The translations under genes and the position numbers were made by a program. Shown here piece by piece: positions 37,169-45,018 of a stretch of DNA of 64,000 nt; position 1 is the stretch's first letter; each line of letters begins with the position of its first letter. Origin of the DNA: Litoribacillus peritrichatus (GTDB taxonomy: Bacteria > Pseudomonadota > Gammaproteobacteria > Pseudomonadales > Litoribrevibacteraceae); contig NZ_BAABBN010000007.1 of NCBI RefSeq assembly GCF_039537985.1, forward strand, positions 620,001 through 684,000, given 5' to 3'. A model generated the notes under the pieces. The model ran no database searches. It was not told the origin of the DNA and worked only from the letters and a program-made list of their open reading frames with translations.

Positions 37169-38938
37169 GTGGAAATAAACACGCTTCAGGGAAAAAAATT
37201 AACCGTCCATGATGTGGTCAGTATTCTGCTGACTCAAAAGCGGATATCAGAGGATTGCGCGGATAAAATTCTGAATAATATGGATGCCACCAAAACCGCA
37301 TCCGTCATAGAGCGTGTGGCGCAGGCCGGGGTTCCTGATCTGATGTACCCTGAAAAAACATTGGATTCGGTTGCGATTGCAGAAGTGTTGGGCAAGTTGG
37401 CTGGCCAGAAGTATTACCACATTGACCCATTAAAAGTGGATGTGACTGCCATTACTTCAGTGATGTCTTATGAGTTTGCACAACAGCATCAAATTCTGGC
37501 TTTGGAAGTAAGCCCGACCGAAGTGATTTTTGGCTCATGTGAGCCATTTCTGGATGCCTGGGAAGACGGTCTTCGGCACGTGTTGCGAAAAGAAATTCGC
37601 CGAGCGGTCATTACCCCTGAAGACCTAAGACGCTATACCGTTGAGTTCTATAACCTGGCCCGCTCTGTCAGTGGTGCAGCGGTGGATCATCAAGGGCAGG
37701 GCGAAAGCAAAGTTTCCAACATGGAACAACTGCTGGAGCTGGGTCGCAAAGGCAGCAGCCACGATGCGAACGATCAGCACATTGTGAATATCGTAGATTG
37801 GTTGTTGCAGTACGCATTCGACCAAAGAGCCAGTGATATTCATCTTGAGCCAAGGCGAGACCAGGGGGTATTGAGATTTCGAATAGATGGGGTGCTGCAT
37901 GCGGTTTATCAATTTCCTGTTCAGGTCACCACGGCAGTGCTCAGCCGGATTAAGATTCTTGGCCGCATGAACGTGGCGGAAAAAAGAAAACCGCAGGACG
38001 GCCGTTTAAAAACCAAAACCCCGGAAGGAAGTGAAGTGGAATTGCGCCTCTCAACCATGCCAACGGCGTTTGGTGAAAAGTTGGTAATGCGAATTTTTGA
38101 CCCCGACGTGCTGTTGAAACCGTTCAGTGAACTGGGGCTGATTCAGGAGGATTACAAACGTTGGCACCACATGACATCGCAGAACAGCGGTATTGTGTTC
38201 GTGACCGGGCCGACAGGATCAGGTAAGACCACCACCTTGTATTCTACCTTGAAAGTACTGGCCACACCGGAAGTGAACCTCTGTACCATTGAAGACCCGA
38301 TCGAAATGGTGGAGCCGGCGTTTAACCAGATGCAGGTACAACACAACATTGACCTGACCTTTGCCAGCGGAGTTCGGGCGCTGTTAAGACAAGATCCGGA
38401 CATCATTATGGTGGGTGAGATTCGGGATCTGGAAACGGCTGAAAACGCCATTGAAGCAGCGTTGACGGGCCATTTAGTGTTATCCACGTTGCATACCAAT
38501 GATGCCCCAAGTGCCATTTCACGATTGCAGGAGCTGGGTATTCCACCGTATTTGATTAAGGCGACTGTACTTGGGGTGATGGCGCAACGGTTGGTTCGCC
38601 GCTTGTGTCCACACTGTAAAGTGGCGCAGCCTTTGGATGAAAAAGCCTGGGATCGCCTGACCACGCCTTGGCGAGCAGGAGTCCCCACAGAAACCTTTGG
38701 CCCGGTTGGGTGCTTGGAGTGTCGTGATACCGGTTACTTAGGACGTGAAGGCATCTATGAAGTGTTGCCGATGAGCGAAACCGTAAAAGAACATATTGAT
38801 GAACAAACAGACGTAGCTAAGCTTAGGGCGCAGGCGTACAAAGAAGGAATGCGGTCATTACGCATCAGTGGTGCGCAAAAAGTGGCCAGAGGCATTACGA
38901 CCATCGAAGAGGTTATGCGGGTCGCGCCTTTAAATTAG
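37169..38938 (+). CDS. GspE/PilB family secretion or pilus ATPase
   Basis: A hexameric motor ATPase of type II secretion or type IV pili. The N-terminal MshEN/T2SSE-N region (residues 1-160) precedes the ATPase: Walker A GPTGSGKTTTLYSTL, Asp box PDIIMVGEIRDLETA, His box GHLVLSTLHTND and a tetracysteine zinc motif CPHC..CLEC. The start is GTG, directly after the CYTH gene. No other secretion or pilus gene is near, so it may serve a system elsewhere. Confidence 0.9.
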   Translation: MEINTLQGKKLTVHDVVSILLTQKRISEDCADKILNNMDATKTASVIERVAQAGVPDLMYPEKTLDSVAIAEVLGKLAGQKYYHIDPLKVDVTAITSVMSYEFAQQHQILALEVSPTEVIFGSCEPFLDAWEDGLRHVLRKEIRRAVITPEDLRRYTVEFYNLARSVSGAAVDHQGQGESKVSNMEQLLELGRKGSSHDANDQHIVNIVDWLLQYAFDQRASDIHLEPRRDQGVLRFRIDGVLHAVYQFPVQVTTAVLSRIKILGRMNVAEKRKPQDGRLKTKTPEGSEVELRLSTMPTAFGEKLVMRIFDPDVLLKPFSELGLIQEDYKRWHHMTSQNSGIVFVTGPTGSGKTTTLYSTLKVLATPEVNLCTIEDPIEMVEPAFNQMQVQHNIDLTFASGVRALLRQDPDIIMVGEIRDLETAENAIEAALTGHLVLSTLHTNDAPSAISRLQELGIPPYLIKATVLGVMAQRLVRRLCPHCKVAQPLDEKAWDRLTTPWRAGVPTETFGPVGCLECRDTGYLGREGIYEVLPMSETVKEHIDEQTDVAKLRAQAYKEGMRSLRISGAQKVARGITTIEEVMRVAPLN

Positions 38939-39461
38939 CGCACCTGATGACCTTCGCTGAACTCGTTATGGCGTAGGCCAGATTGAAATGCTGGCCTTCA
39001 AGCCGTGCGTCTATACGTATTCCTGTTGTCAGCTTAAAAGAACAATCGGGATGGCGGTTCACCTATTGCGCCGACAGTTATACGCAAAAGCTCAATAAGT
39101 TCCTTGAATCATCCACTAAAGAAATACTTCACACATCCCTCTGTACTGCTTTTAAAGCAGTCAAAGCTCTCTGGCGTTGCCGTAAATACGAAAGATCTCT
39201 GACATGTGTCGGTTTTTGATTGTGATGATTTTGCAACTTATTGAATTTAATAGATAAATTTCTGGTATGTCGCTTTTGGGGATGAGTTCGTGCTAATCCA
39301 GCTGTCGCACTTTGGGATGATGCTCTCTAGTAATTTATATTAAGTTGTTGTTTTATAAGTGTTTAAGAATGATGGTGTGTCGCAAAATAGGAAACCCTGA
39401 TCTGCGACACCTGTCGGAGAATTAAGCTGTTAACAGCTCCAAAAGGAAGAGATTGAGTAAA
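38939..39461 (+). other. Gene-free region before the cassette-like genes
   Basis: No convincing gene. It holds a stem AGGCCAG/CTGGCCT (38975-38997), a stem ACTGCTTT/AAAGCAGT (39145-39161), a long inverted repeat GTGTCGCA/TGCGACAC (39377-39410), a 14-base palindrome AGCTGTTAACAGCT (39425-39438) and three TGTCGC motifs followed by T/A and G runs (near 39268, 39302, 39378). The sequence turns AT-rich from about 39230, marking the left edge of the island. Confidence 0.6.
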
Positions 39462-39860
39462 ATGAGGAAGTTATTAGTACTATTTTTAGTTTTCACTGCC
39501 CAAGTATTTGCTGAAAGCACAGGCAACAATATTGAAAGCGAAAAATTTATAAAAAATTGTAAGCATGCTCTAGAAATCTTACAAACTACCAGGCCAAAAC
39601 TTATAGACCTTGAAGCATCACGTTGTATTGATAAAGTATTTCAATATAGTGCTGCTTCATACCTCGCCAAGCAAGAAGGCGCGGTCTCTGATTTTTGCAT
39701 AAGCAAAGAGCATGCATTTCCAACTAATGATATGAAAACTATTTCTGTTCCAGTTAAGGCAGTGACAGACTTCGTCGAAAAATATCCCGAGTCACTTCAG
39801 TACGAATCAAAATTTATTATTGTCGCTGCGTACTCTGAGGCTTTTCCCTGTGAGTCATAG
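39462..39860 (+). CDS. Secreted Rap1a/Tai immunity-like protein
   Basis: About 132 residues with a signal peptide (MRKLLVLFLVFTAQVFA). Cysteines (CKHAL, RCID, FCIS, FPCES) and the C-terminal pattern VTDFVEKYPESLQY..AAYSEAFPC match my recollection of the Rap1a/Tai family, periplasmic immunity proteins against type VI amidase effectors. No effector or type VI gene is adjacent. The ATG follows AGGAAGA; TTG 39453 is possible. AT-rich composition and the attC-like site after it suggest a mobile cassette. Confidence 0.6.
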   Translation: MRKLLVLFLVFTAQVFAESTGNNIESEKFIKNCKHALEILQTTRPKLIDLEASRCIDKVFQYSAASYLAKQEGAVSDFCISKEHAFPTNDMKTISVPVKAVTDFVEKYPESLQYESKFIIVAAYSEAFPCES

Positions 39861-39875
39861 CTGGTTAACTTACAC

Positions 39876-39950
39876 TGCTAACAAGGCCAGCCATGCTTGC
39901 TACGCTGGACTCGTTCGCTTCGCTCCTCGCCCATGCAGGCGGCGTTAGGT
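39876..39950 (+). repeat. attC-like recombination site 1
   Basis: The left end (TGCTAACAAGGCCAGC) and right end (GCAGGCGGCGTTAGGT) are imperfect inverted repeats with GTTAGGT (39944-39950) matching the GTTRRRY core. A further CATG-paired inner arm and a spacer complete an attC hairpin layout. The gene after it begins 7 bases past the core, as cassettes do. Confidence 0.65.
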
Positions 39951-39956
39951 ATCAAT

Positions 39957-40409
39957 ATGGAAATGTTCTCACATCCAAAATATTTCGTTTCGGCCGGAGA
40001 CCAAGAGTTGATGTTTAATAGCTTTTCCGAGGCTCTTGAGACTATAGATAACGCACTGTCACAACAGAAAGGAAAGCTATCATTATCGGCTGACGATGGT
40101 TTAAGGCCTTGGTGGCAAAGGTTTGTATTCGGTGCAAGCAATTACATTCGAATGTACTTGGCCCTTGAGTGGGATAGCAATTTTAGTGGGCTTATCTTTT
40201 ACGATGAAAACTCAAGTGAATATAGGGCTTTATCCAACGGACCAAATTCAGAAGTTGCAGAGTCCATAAGAAACCAAATTAGCTTCGGTGAACCCGAGCC
40301 ATTGGAAGCAAAATATTGCTTGGCAAGTGAGGTTGCGTTTAAGGCAATCAGAGAATTTATGGATAGCGGGGCAAAGCCAGAATGGCTAAATTACGAGTTT
40401 GTTCAGTAG
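39957..40409 (+). CDS. Imm1-like cassette protein
   Basis: A 150-residue cytosolic-type protein starting MEMFSHPKYFV. The layout, with FSEALETIDNAL, then GLIFYDENSSEYRALS and a C-terminal FKAIREFMDSGAKPEWLNYEFV, resembles the Imm1 immunity family (ending in ..fl..G.rP..v.W). This is a pattern-level match without alignment. It begins directly after attC-like site 1 and lies 34 bases from the next gene, apparently in the same cassette. Confidence 0.5.
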   Translation: MEMFSHPKYFVSAGDQELMFNSFSEALETIDNALSQQKGKLSLSADDGLRPWWQRFVFGASNYIRMYLALEWDSNFSGLIFYDENSSEYRALSNGPNSEVAESIRNQISFGEPEPLEAKYCLASEVAFKAIREFMDSGAKPEWLNYEFVQ

Positions 40410-40443
40410 AGCCTAGCATCTATATGACCGGGGGTTATAAGCT

Positions 40444-40941
40444 ATGAATATTGAATCACTTACAAAACTGGAAAGCCGTATAGAAGATCGTATGCCGAAA
40501 AGTGGTACTTTTGAGGAGAGACATAAGTTCTTGGAAGGGAACGGAATATATCAAGAGTGGCGAGGCCTATTCGAAAAATATTCTGAACTCGCATTTAGTG
40601 GTGATATCGAAGCTCTGAAACGTACATTATTCTTTATATGGTATCAATGCTCCGAACCAAACCAATTATCTGGTTTAAATAAACTCGATGAAAAAATTAC
40701 AGAAAAAGTTCTGAGAGAAATTGATAGCTTGGTTGAGTTAAATAAACTTGATAACGAACTGGAGTTTATGTTGCCATATTACTTTCAAGTCTGTGAGTGG
40801 TATTTCGAGCGGTTTAACAAACTTAATGCTCTATCCAAAGCTAGTAAAATAAAAAGTGAGTTGTGGCAAGTTGAAGCTCCTAAATGCAAATGGCTTAGCC
40901 GAGGAAGAATGGGTGAGTACTGGTCATCAAAAGGCTTATAA
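40444..40941 (+). CDS. Hypothetical cassette protein
   Basis: A 165-residue protein I do not recognise. It is rich in Leu, Glu and Lys, predicted all-helical, with TLFFIWYQCSEPNQLSGL and MLPYYFQVCEWYFE as its most distinctive parts. No signal peptide is seen. It is the second gene of the putative cassette and its stop touches attC-like site 2. By association it might also be an immunity or antitoxin-like protein, but nothing in the sequence shows this. Confidence 0.65.
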   Translation: MNIESLTKLESRIEDRMPKSGTFEERHKFLEGNGIYQEWRGLFEKYSELAFSGDIEALKRTLFFIWYQCSEPNQLSGLNKLDEKITEKVLREIDSLVELNKLDNELEFMLPYYFQVCEWYFERFNKLNALSKASKIKSELWQVEAPKCKWLSRGRMGEYWSSKGL

Positions 40942-41036
40942 CCAACACCTGCACCGGACTCCAAAATGTGTCGCATTTTGTGCAAAAACCGGACAAAAAT
41001 AGCCAGTTCGCTACGCAGTTGAGCCCGGCGTTGGTA
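40938..41036 (+). repeat. attC-like recombination site 2
   Basis: ACCAACACC (40941-40949) and GGCGTTGGT (41027-41035) are complementary ends of a long imperfect palindrome. An inner hairpin CAAAATG/CATTTTG and a CCGGAC direct repeat lie inside. The right core GTTGGTA departs from GTTRRRY at one position. Confidence 0.55.
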
Positions 41037-41111
41037 TGACTCCCCACGTCAAGTGGTACAGAGCTAACCGAGTTTTTTTAAGAGCCTAAATCATTTCACG
41101 AATTCGGGCGT

Positions 41112-41612
41112 CTAAAACAATACTTCAAACTCCACGTATGCAAACCCGTCGAACCAGGGAAAGAGTAAAAACTCGGCGCCAAGGTGTTGATTGCCGATAT
41201 ACATCATAGGAGCGATGGCCGGAAAGATTTTGGACTCATCGTCTTTGTAGGACGTTCTCTTTTTGGTGATCATACCGGCCAGCTTGGGTACAACTCGCAC
41301 CTGATTAAAATGAAACGCTTTGCCCCAGGTGCGCCGGACGGCCCACGCAGATTCATCGTATGAGTCGGTGAAAATGGTGGCCGCCCAATCGATTTCGTAG
41401 TCGTTTTCCTCATAGAAACGAACCAGGCCGCCAATGGTATTGTGGACTTCGTTGAACGCTCGTGTTTCGCCGGAGTTGTCTTTGGGTTCTTCACTCCAGT
41501 GGTAAGAAAATCCGCCTATGATGGCTCCGTATTGCTTCTGGTTTTCTATTTCTGCGAATACTGGTTGGAAAGGGAGGATGAGGCTGATAAGAAAAACGAG
41601 TAGTGATTTCAT
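41112..41612 (-). CDS. Secreted small beta-barrel protein (PagP-like topology)
   Basis: A 166-residue protein with a signal peptide (MKSLLVFLISLILPFQPVFA). Alternating hydrophobic strands (GAIIGGFSYHWS, GGLVRFYEEN, IDWAATIFTDSYDES, WAVRRTWGKAF, AYVEFEVLF) suggest a small outer-membrane barrel ending in Phe. The strand order recalls PagP-like acyltransferases, but I cannot confirm the catalytic residues. It sits between the cassette island and the potassium channel gene. Confidence 0.55.
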   Translation of the reverse strand: MKSLLVFLISLILPFQPVFAEIENQKQYGAIIGGFSYHWSEEPKDNSGETRAFNEVHNTIGGLVRFYEENDYEIDWAATIFTDSYDESAWAVRRTWGKAFHFNQVRVVPKLAGMITKKRTSYKDDESKIFPAIAPMMYIGNQHLGAEFLLFPWFDGFAYVEFEVLF

Positions 41613-41877
41613 TCATGTTCCGTGTTCATTATTTTTATAGGGTGCCAACCGTTCATAGGATGTCGGCTGAAAGGCTAATGCTGTTTTACTCTAAAGCGTC
41701 ATTGGAAAATTCGCAAGATTGGACGCTGGCCTCGCTTTGGTTCTTAATACCTTGAGTAACGATAACATGGTGTCGTGGACGGTGAGCTTAATGTCATCGC
41801 TTGTTTAACTTCAAAATGATTGTGTTAGAGTTCTTTAAATGATTGATGAACAGATTTAGCGTGGAATAGTTTTATTA

Positions 41878-42837
41878 ATGAATGACCTTACTCGTTCTCG
41901 TCCTTCGTTGCGTAACCGATGGTATGAATACCTCAACGAACCCAGTGTAGAAAATAAAGCGTCCTTGGTGGTGGCTTTATTCATCGCCTCCGCCATTACT
42001 TTGAATATTATTGAAATTGTCATTGGGTCGATGCCTCGTTTCAGCCTTCACATCAAACATTGGTATGTGTATACCAGTCAAATACTGATTTTTATTTTTG
42101 CCTTCGAATACTTTATGCGGGTGTGGGTGGCCTCTGAAGGGCCTGCAACAACGAAAACGAACTGGGAAAAGCGCAGAGCCTATATTTTTTCCCCGATGGG
42201 GTTTGTGGATTTATTCTCCTTTTTGCCCTTTCTTTTCTTTCTGTTTATTCCGGATCATCAACTTGAAGATCTCAGAATTCTGAAGCTGGTGGCGATGGCG
42301 CGTTTATTTAAGCTTACCCGGTATTCTGCTTCTTTGGGGTTGTTGATTCGGGTTTATCAGGAAAATAAACGGATTTTGCTGGCGGCTTTTTTGGTGATGA
42401 TTGCCTTGATGTTTATGGCTTCGGCGGGAATTTACATTTTTGAGCGCCAGGCCCAGCCTGTGGATTTTGGCAGTATTCCGGCGGCAATGTGGTGGGCGTT
42501 CGCCACTTTGACCACCGTTGGCTACGGTGATGTCACGCCTATTACAGTGGGAGGGAAAGTCTTTGGCTCCATGGTGACGGTATGTGGCGTTGGCGTTGCA
42601 GCGATGCCTGCGGGCATTTTTGCCTCTTCTTTTGTGCAGCTGATGAAAGAGCAGGAGCGACAGGAGCGCCGCAATCGAAAACTGGCAAAGTCTCAGAAAG
42701 AGACCCAACAGCACAGTGAAGCAATCACGCATTTGGAGTTGAGTGGGTCGGAGCGGTTGGATGTGGATTACTTGATGAAGGAGTTCGATCTGACTTTGGA
42801 GCAGGCCATCGGGGTGGTGGTGCATTTCAGGCATTAA
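41878..42837 (+). CDS. Voltage-gated-type potassium channel
   Basis: A 319-residue six-helix channel subunit. Helices S1-S4 occupy about residues 28-155, and the pore loop carries TLTTVGYGDVTP, the K+ selectivity filter. S6 follows (FGSMVTVCGVGVAAMPAGIFASSF). The S4 equivalent has few regularly spaced arginines (RILKLVAMARLFKLTR). The C-terminal cytoplasmic part is helical and charged. No partner gene is evident. Confidence 0.9.
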   Translation: MNDLTRSRPSLRNRWYEYLNEPSVENKASLVVALFIASAITLNIIEIVIGSMPRFSLHIKHWYVYTSQILIFIFAFEYFMRVWVASEGPATTKTNWEKRRAYIFSPMGFVDLFSFLPFLFFLFIPDHQLEDLRILKLVAMARLFKLTRYSASLGLLIRVYQENKRILLAAFLVMIALMFMASAGIYIFERQAQPVDFGSIPAAMWWAFATLTTVGYGDVTPITVGGKVFGSMVTVCGVGVAAMPAGIFASSFVQLMKEQERQERRNRKLAKSQKETQQHSEAITHLELSGSERLDVDYLMKEFDLTLEQAIGVVVHFRH

Positions 42838-42849
42838 CCAAATACAAAT

Positions 42850-42873
42850 AAGGCTGCTTGATGACGCAGCCTT
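42850..42873. terminator. Terminator between the K+ channel and epimerase genes
   Basis: AAGGCTGC-TTGATGAC-GCAGCCTT between converging genes; the minus-strand side is followed by ATTTGTATTT, the plus side by few T. Confidence 0.65.
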
Positions 42874-42891
42874 AAACAGAGAACGTTGAGT

Positions 42892-43872
42892 CTATTTTAT
42901 TTCCCGGTAGTAGGAAAATATTTCATCAAGGCTCCTTCCTGGTTTCCATTTGAAGGTTTCCCGAAACAAAGAGCCGTCAATGATGACCGGATACTTGAAG
43001 TAATTCACCAGGTATTCCGGGAATGAGCGCGTTTTCATCAGCTTGGAAATCAGCTTTGGTAGCGCAGGAGGTAACGACAGCATTGGGATTCGATTGCAGC
43101 CACACTTGGTTGCTGCGTCCTGATAGGCGACCCAGTCGTCCGGCGCTACATTGTAGATGCCTGAGTGGTTTTCTCTGAAAGCAACCGAAATGGCTTCGGC
43201 CATGTCTTCCACATGAATGAACTGCATAAGTGGTGAAAAGCCAAATAAAACCGGTGCATACTTTTGCGACAACAGCATGGAAATGGTGTTTCGTACACCA
43301 GGCCCGACAATGTTGCACGGTCGCAGGATAGTGATGTGCAGGTCCGGGTGTTTCCACTTGTAGATTGTGGATAAGTTTTCCAGTTCCACAGAATCAACCA
43401 GATCCTGGGTCAGTTCAGACGCTTTCAGCGGGAAGGTTTCATCCAACAGTGCCGGGTTGTAAGCGTCTGCGCCGTAGACATGGTGGGTAGACAGTACGAG
43501 TACCTGATGAACATTGTATTTTAGGCACAAATTAAACAGTTTTTGTGTGCCGAGAACGTTCATGTTGTAGCGACGGGTTCGGTTCGCTTCGTGCAGACCC
43601 ATACGGCCCAAGTGAAGCACGCCATCAAACTCATAGGTTCGGAAGATGTCTTCAAAGCCCCGTTTGTTGAAATCCACTTTGTAACTGGGGATGTCTTCAC
43701 CCAATTCAACACGTCGACGGAAATCCACGGCGACGATTCGATAGTCGTTCTTCAGTCGGGTAATGACGTGTTGAGCAAGTGCGCCACCGGCACCCGTGAT
43801 TAGAATCTGTTTGGACTGATCAATGTTTGGCGACTTTTTAATGTCGAGTTCTTTTTTGCTTTTAGTGGTCAT
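42892..43872 (-). CDS. NAD-dependent epimerase/dehydratase family protein
   Basis: An extended short-chain dehydrogenase of 326 residues. ITGAGGALAQHVI is the NAD-binding loop, and VLHLGRM, STHHVYG (in place of the usual YxxxK) and ILRPCNIVGPG follow the epimerase pattern. The catalytic Tyr-X3-Lys is not obvious: STIYKWKHP may supply Tyr and Lys in altered spacing. Substrate unknown. Its start overlaps the plsC-like stop by one base, so the two products probably act together on a lipid. Confidence 0.8.
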   Translation of the reverse strand: MTTKSKKELDIKKSPNIDQSKQILITGAGGALAQHVITRLKNDYRIVAVDFRRRVELGEDIPSYKVDFNKRGFEDIFRTYEFDGVLHLGRMGLHEANRTRRYNMNVLGTQKLFNLCLKYNVHQVLVLSTHHVYGADAYNPALLDETFPLKASELTQDLVDSVELENLSTIYKWKHPDLHITILRPCNIVGPGVRNTISMLLSQKYAPVLFGFSPLMQFIHVEDMAEAISVAFRENHSGIYNVAPDDWVAYQDAATKCGCNRIPMLSLPPALPKLISKLMKTRSFPEYLVNYFKYPVIIDGSLFRETFKWKPGRSLDEIFSYYREIK

Positions 43873-44687
43873 TAGAAGATCCGTTTCCTTTCCGCTAAGC
43901 CTTTATTGATCAGGCCGCGAATGGCTGTTTTTACCTGTTCAACTTGCTTAGTTACTTGCTGCTCTGAGGTATTGCAATCGCCTGTAAACGTCAATGGTTC
44001 ACCAAAGTTCAGGTGCACTTTGGCGGGGAAAATAAAGGGCAGGGCAATTGGAATATAAGGCACATGTAACATTTTGGCCAAAGGTTTTAAATTTGCAATG
44101 GCGGGAATCGTTTCTTCGCATCCGACGACACCCACAGGAATGATTGGGGCGTTGTACTTCATGGCCAGGTGCATGAAGCCATTTCCAAAGCGTTGCAGCT
44201 GGTAGCGCTTACTGTACAGCTTTCCTGAGCCTCGAATGCCCTCGGGAAAAACGATTACGGCTTCGCCTCGTTCTAACATTTTGGCGCAATTGAGTGGGTC
44301 ACCAATGACGGCACCAACTGAATTCAAAAAGTTGCCAAGGAAAGGAATGGTCGGGAAGAAACGCTCAATCATGGCTCTGGGAGCACGAGGTGCGTACTGA
44401 TTCATTTCCATAGCAATGCCGATCAGGGTGCCGTCCAAAGGAAGTTGCCCGCTGTGGTTGGCAATGATTAAGCATGGACCGTCTTTAGGAATGTTTTCCA
44501 GACCGGACGTTTCTACACGAAAATAGCGGTCGTACAATTGTTTGAAGAGGGCGACACCTATCTTGTTGATGTCGCTGTTGAATCCCCAGGCGTCATAGCC
44601 TAACGAGCCTACTTCCTTCGGCATTTTATCGATATGTGATTCCAGATCCTTAGAAACCACAAGACTCTTAATGAGTTTTCGCATCAT
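43872..44687 (-). CDS. PlsC-family 1-acyl-glycerol-3-phosphate acyltransferase-like protein
   Basis: A 271-residue acyltransferase with ANHSGQLPLDG (variant of HX4D), VIVFPEGIRGSGK and the hydrophobic PIIPVGVVGCEETIP. The typical substrate is lysophosphatidate or another lysolipid. It is coupled to the epimerase gene by a TAATG overlap and is divergent from the wax synthase gene, 331 bases away. Confidence 0.85.
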   Translation of the reverse strand: MMRKLIKSLVVSKDLESHIDKMPKEVGSLGYDAWGFNSDINKIGVALFKQLYDRYFRVETSGLENIPKDGPCLIIANHSGQLPLDGTLIGIAMEMNQYAPRAPRAMIERFFPTIPFLGNFLNSVGAVIGDPLNCAKMLERGEAVIVFPEGIRGSGKLYSKRYQLQRFGNGFMHLAMKYNAPIIPVGVVGCEETIPAIANLKPLAKMLHVPYIPIALPFIFPAKVHLNFGEPLTFTGDCNTSEQQVTKQVEQVKTAIRGLINKGLAERKRIF

Positions 44688-44870
44688 CCTGATCTACCAT
44701 TACAACTGTTATTGAGTACTGCTTGGCTACTAAGACGAGCATTTGCGTGATTGCATTTAATAAGTGATTCCAGCACTTAACTTAGACTGATACACTCATT
44801 GCTCTTATCTCTCCATCTCTGAGGGTTTAAGCTACTTATAATTAATGTGATATTCAAGAGAATTTTCGAT

Positions 44871-44911
44871 AGAATGTTACAAAATGTTTCAGAATGTTAT
44901 TTTGTGCACAA
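44871..44911. promoter_or_regulatory. Three helically phased 10-bp repeats upstream of the WS/DGAT gene
   Basis: AGAATGTTAC, AAAATGTTTC and AGAATGTTAT lie head to tail at exactly 10-base period (44871-44900), followed by the palindrome TTGTGCACAA (44902-44911). The block sits in the divergent 330-base gap between plsC and WS/DGAT genes and looks like an operator array. I see no clear -35/-10 pair. Confidence 0.55.
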
Positions 44912-45018
44912 TTGTCACTTTATGCGGCTTAAAGTTGATGTTCCCTGGCGTTAATTTGCCATTGGTTTGTTAGTATTAATGCACATTATTGCTGTTTTAT
45001 TATTCATGGACGGTATCT

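Noticed and set aside
38983..39219. 78-codon plus-strand frame after the GspE/PilB gene
   Set aside because: No ribosome-binding site, unlikely composition and it spans hairpins; treated as non-coding.
39878..40141. 87-codon minus-strand frame over attC-like site 1
   Set aside because: It is explained by the palindromic attC-like sequence and overlaps the start of the Imm1-like gene.
38939..41111. CRISPR array or prophage as explanation for the repeats
   Set aside because: Repeats are few, unequal and not regularly spaced, and no cas or phage gene is present.
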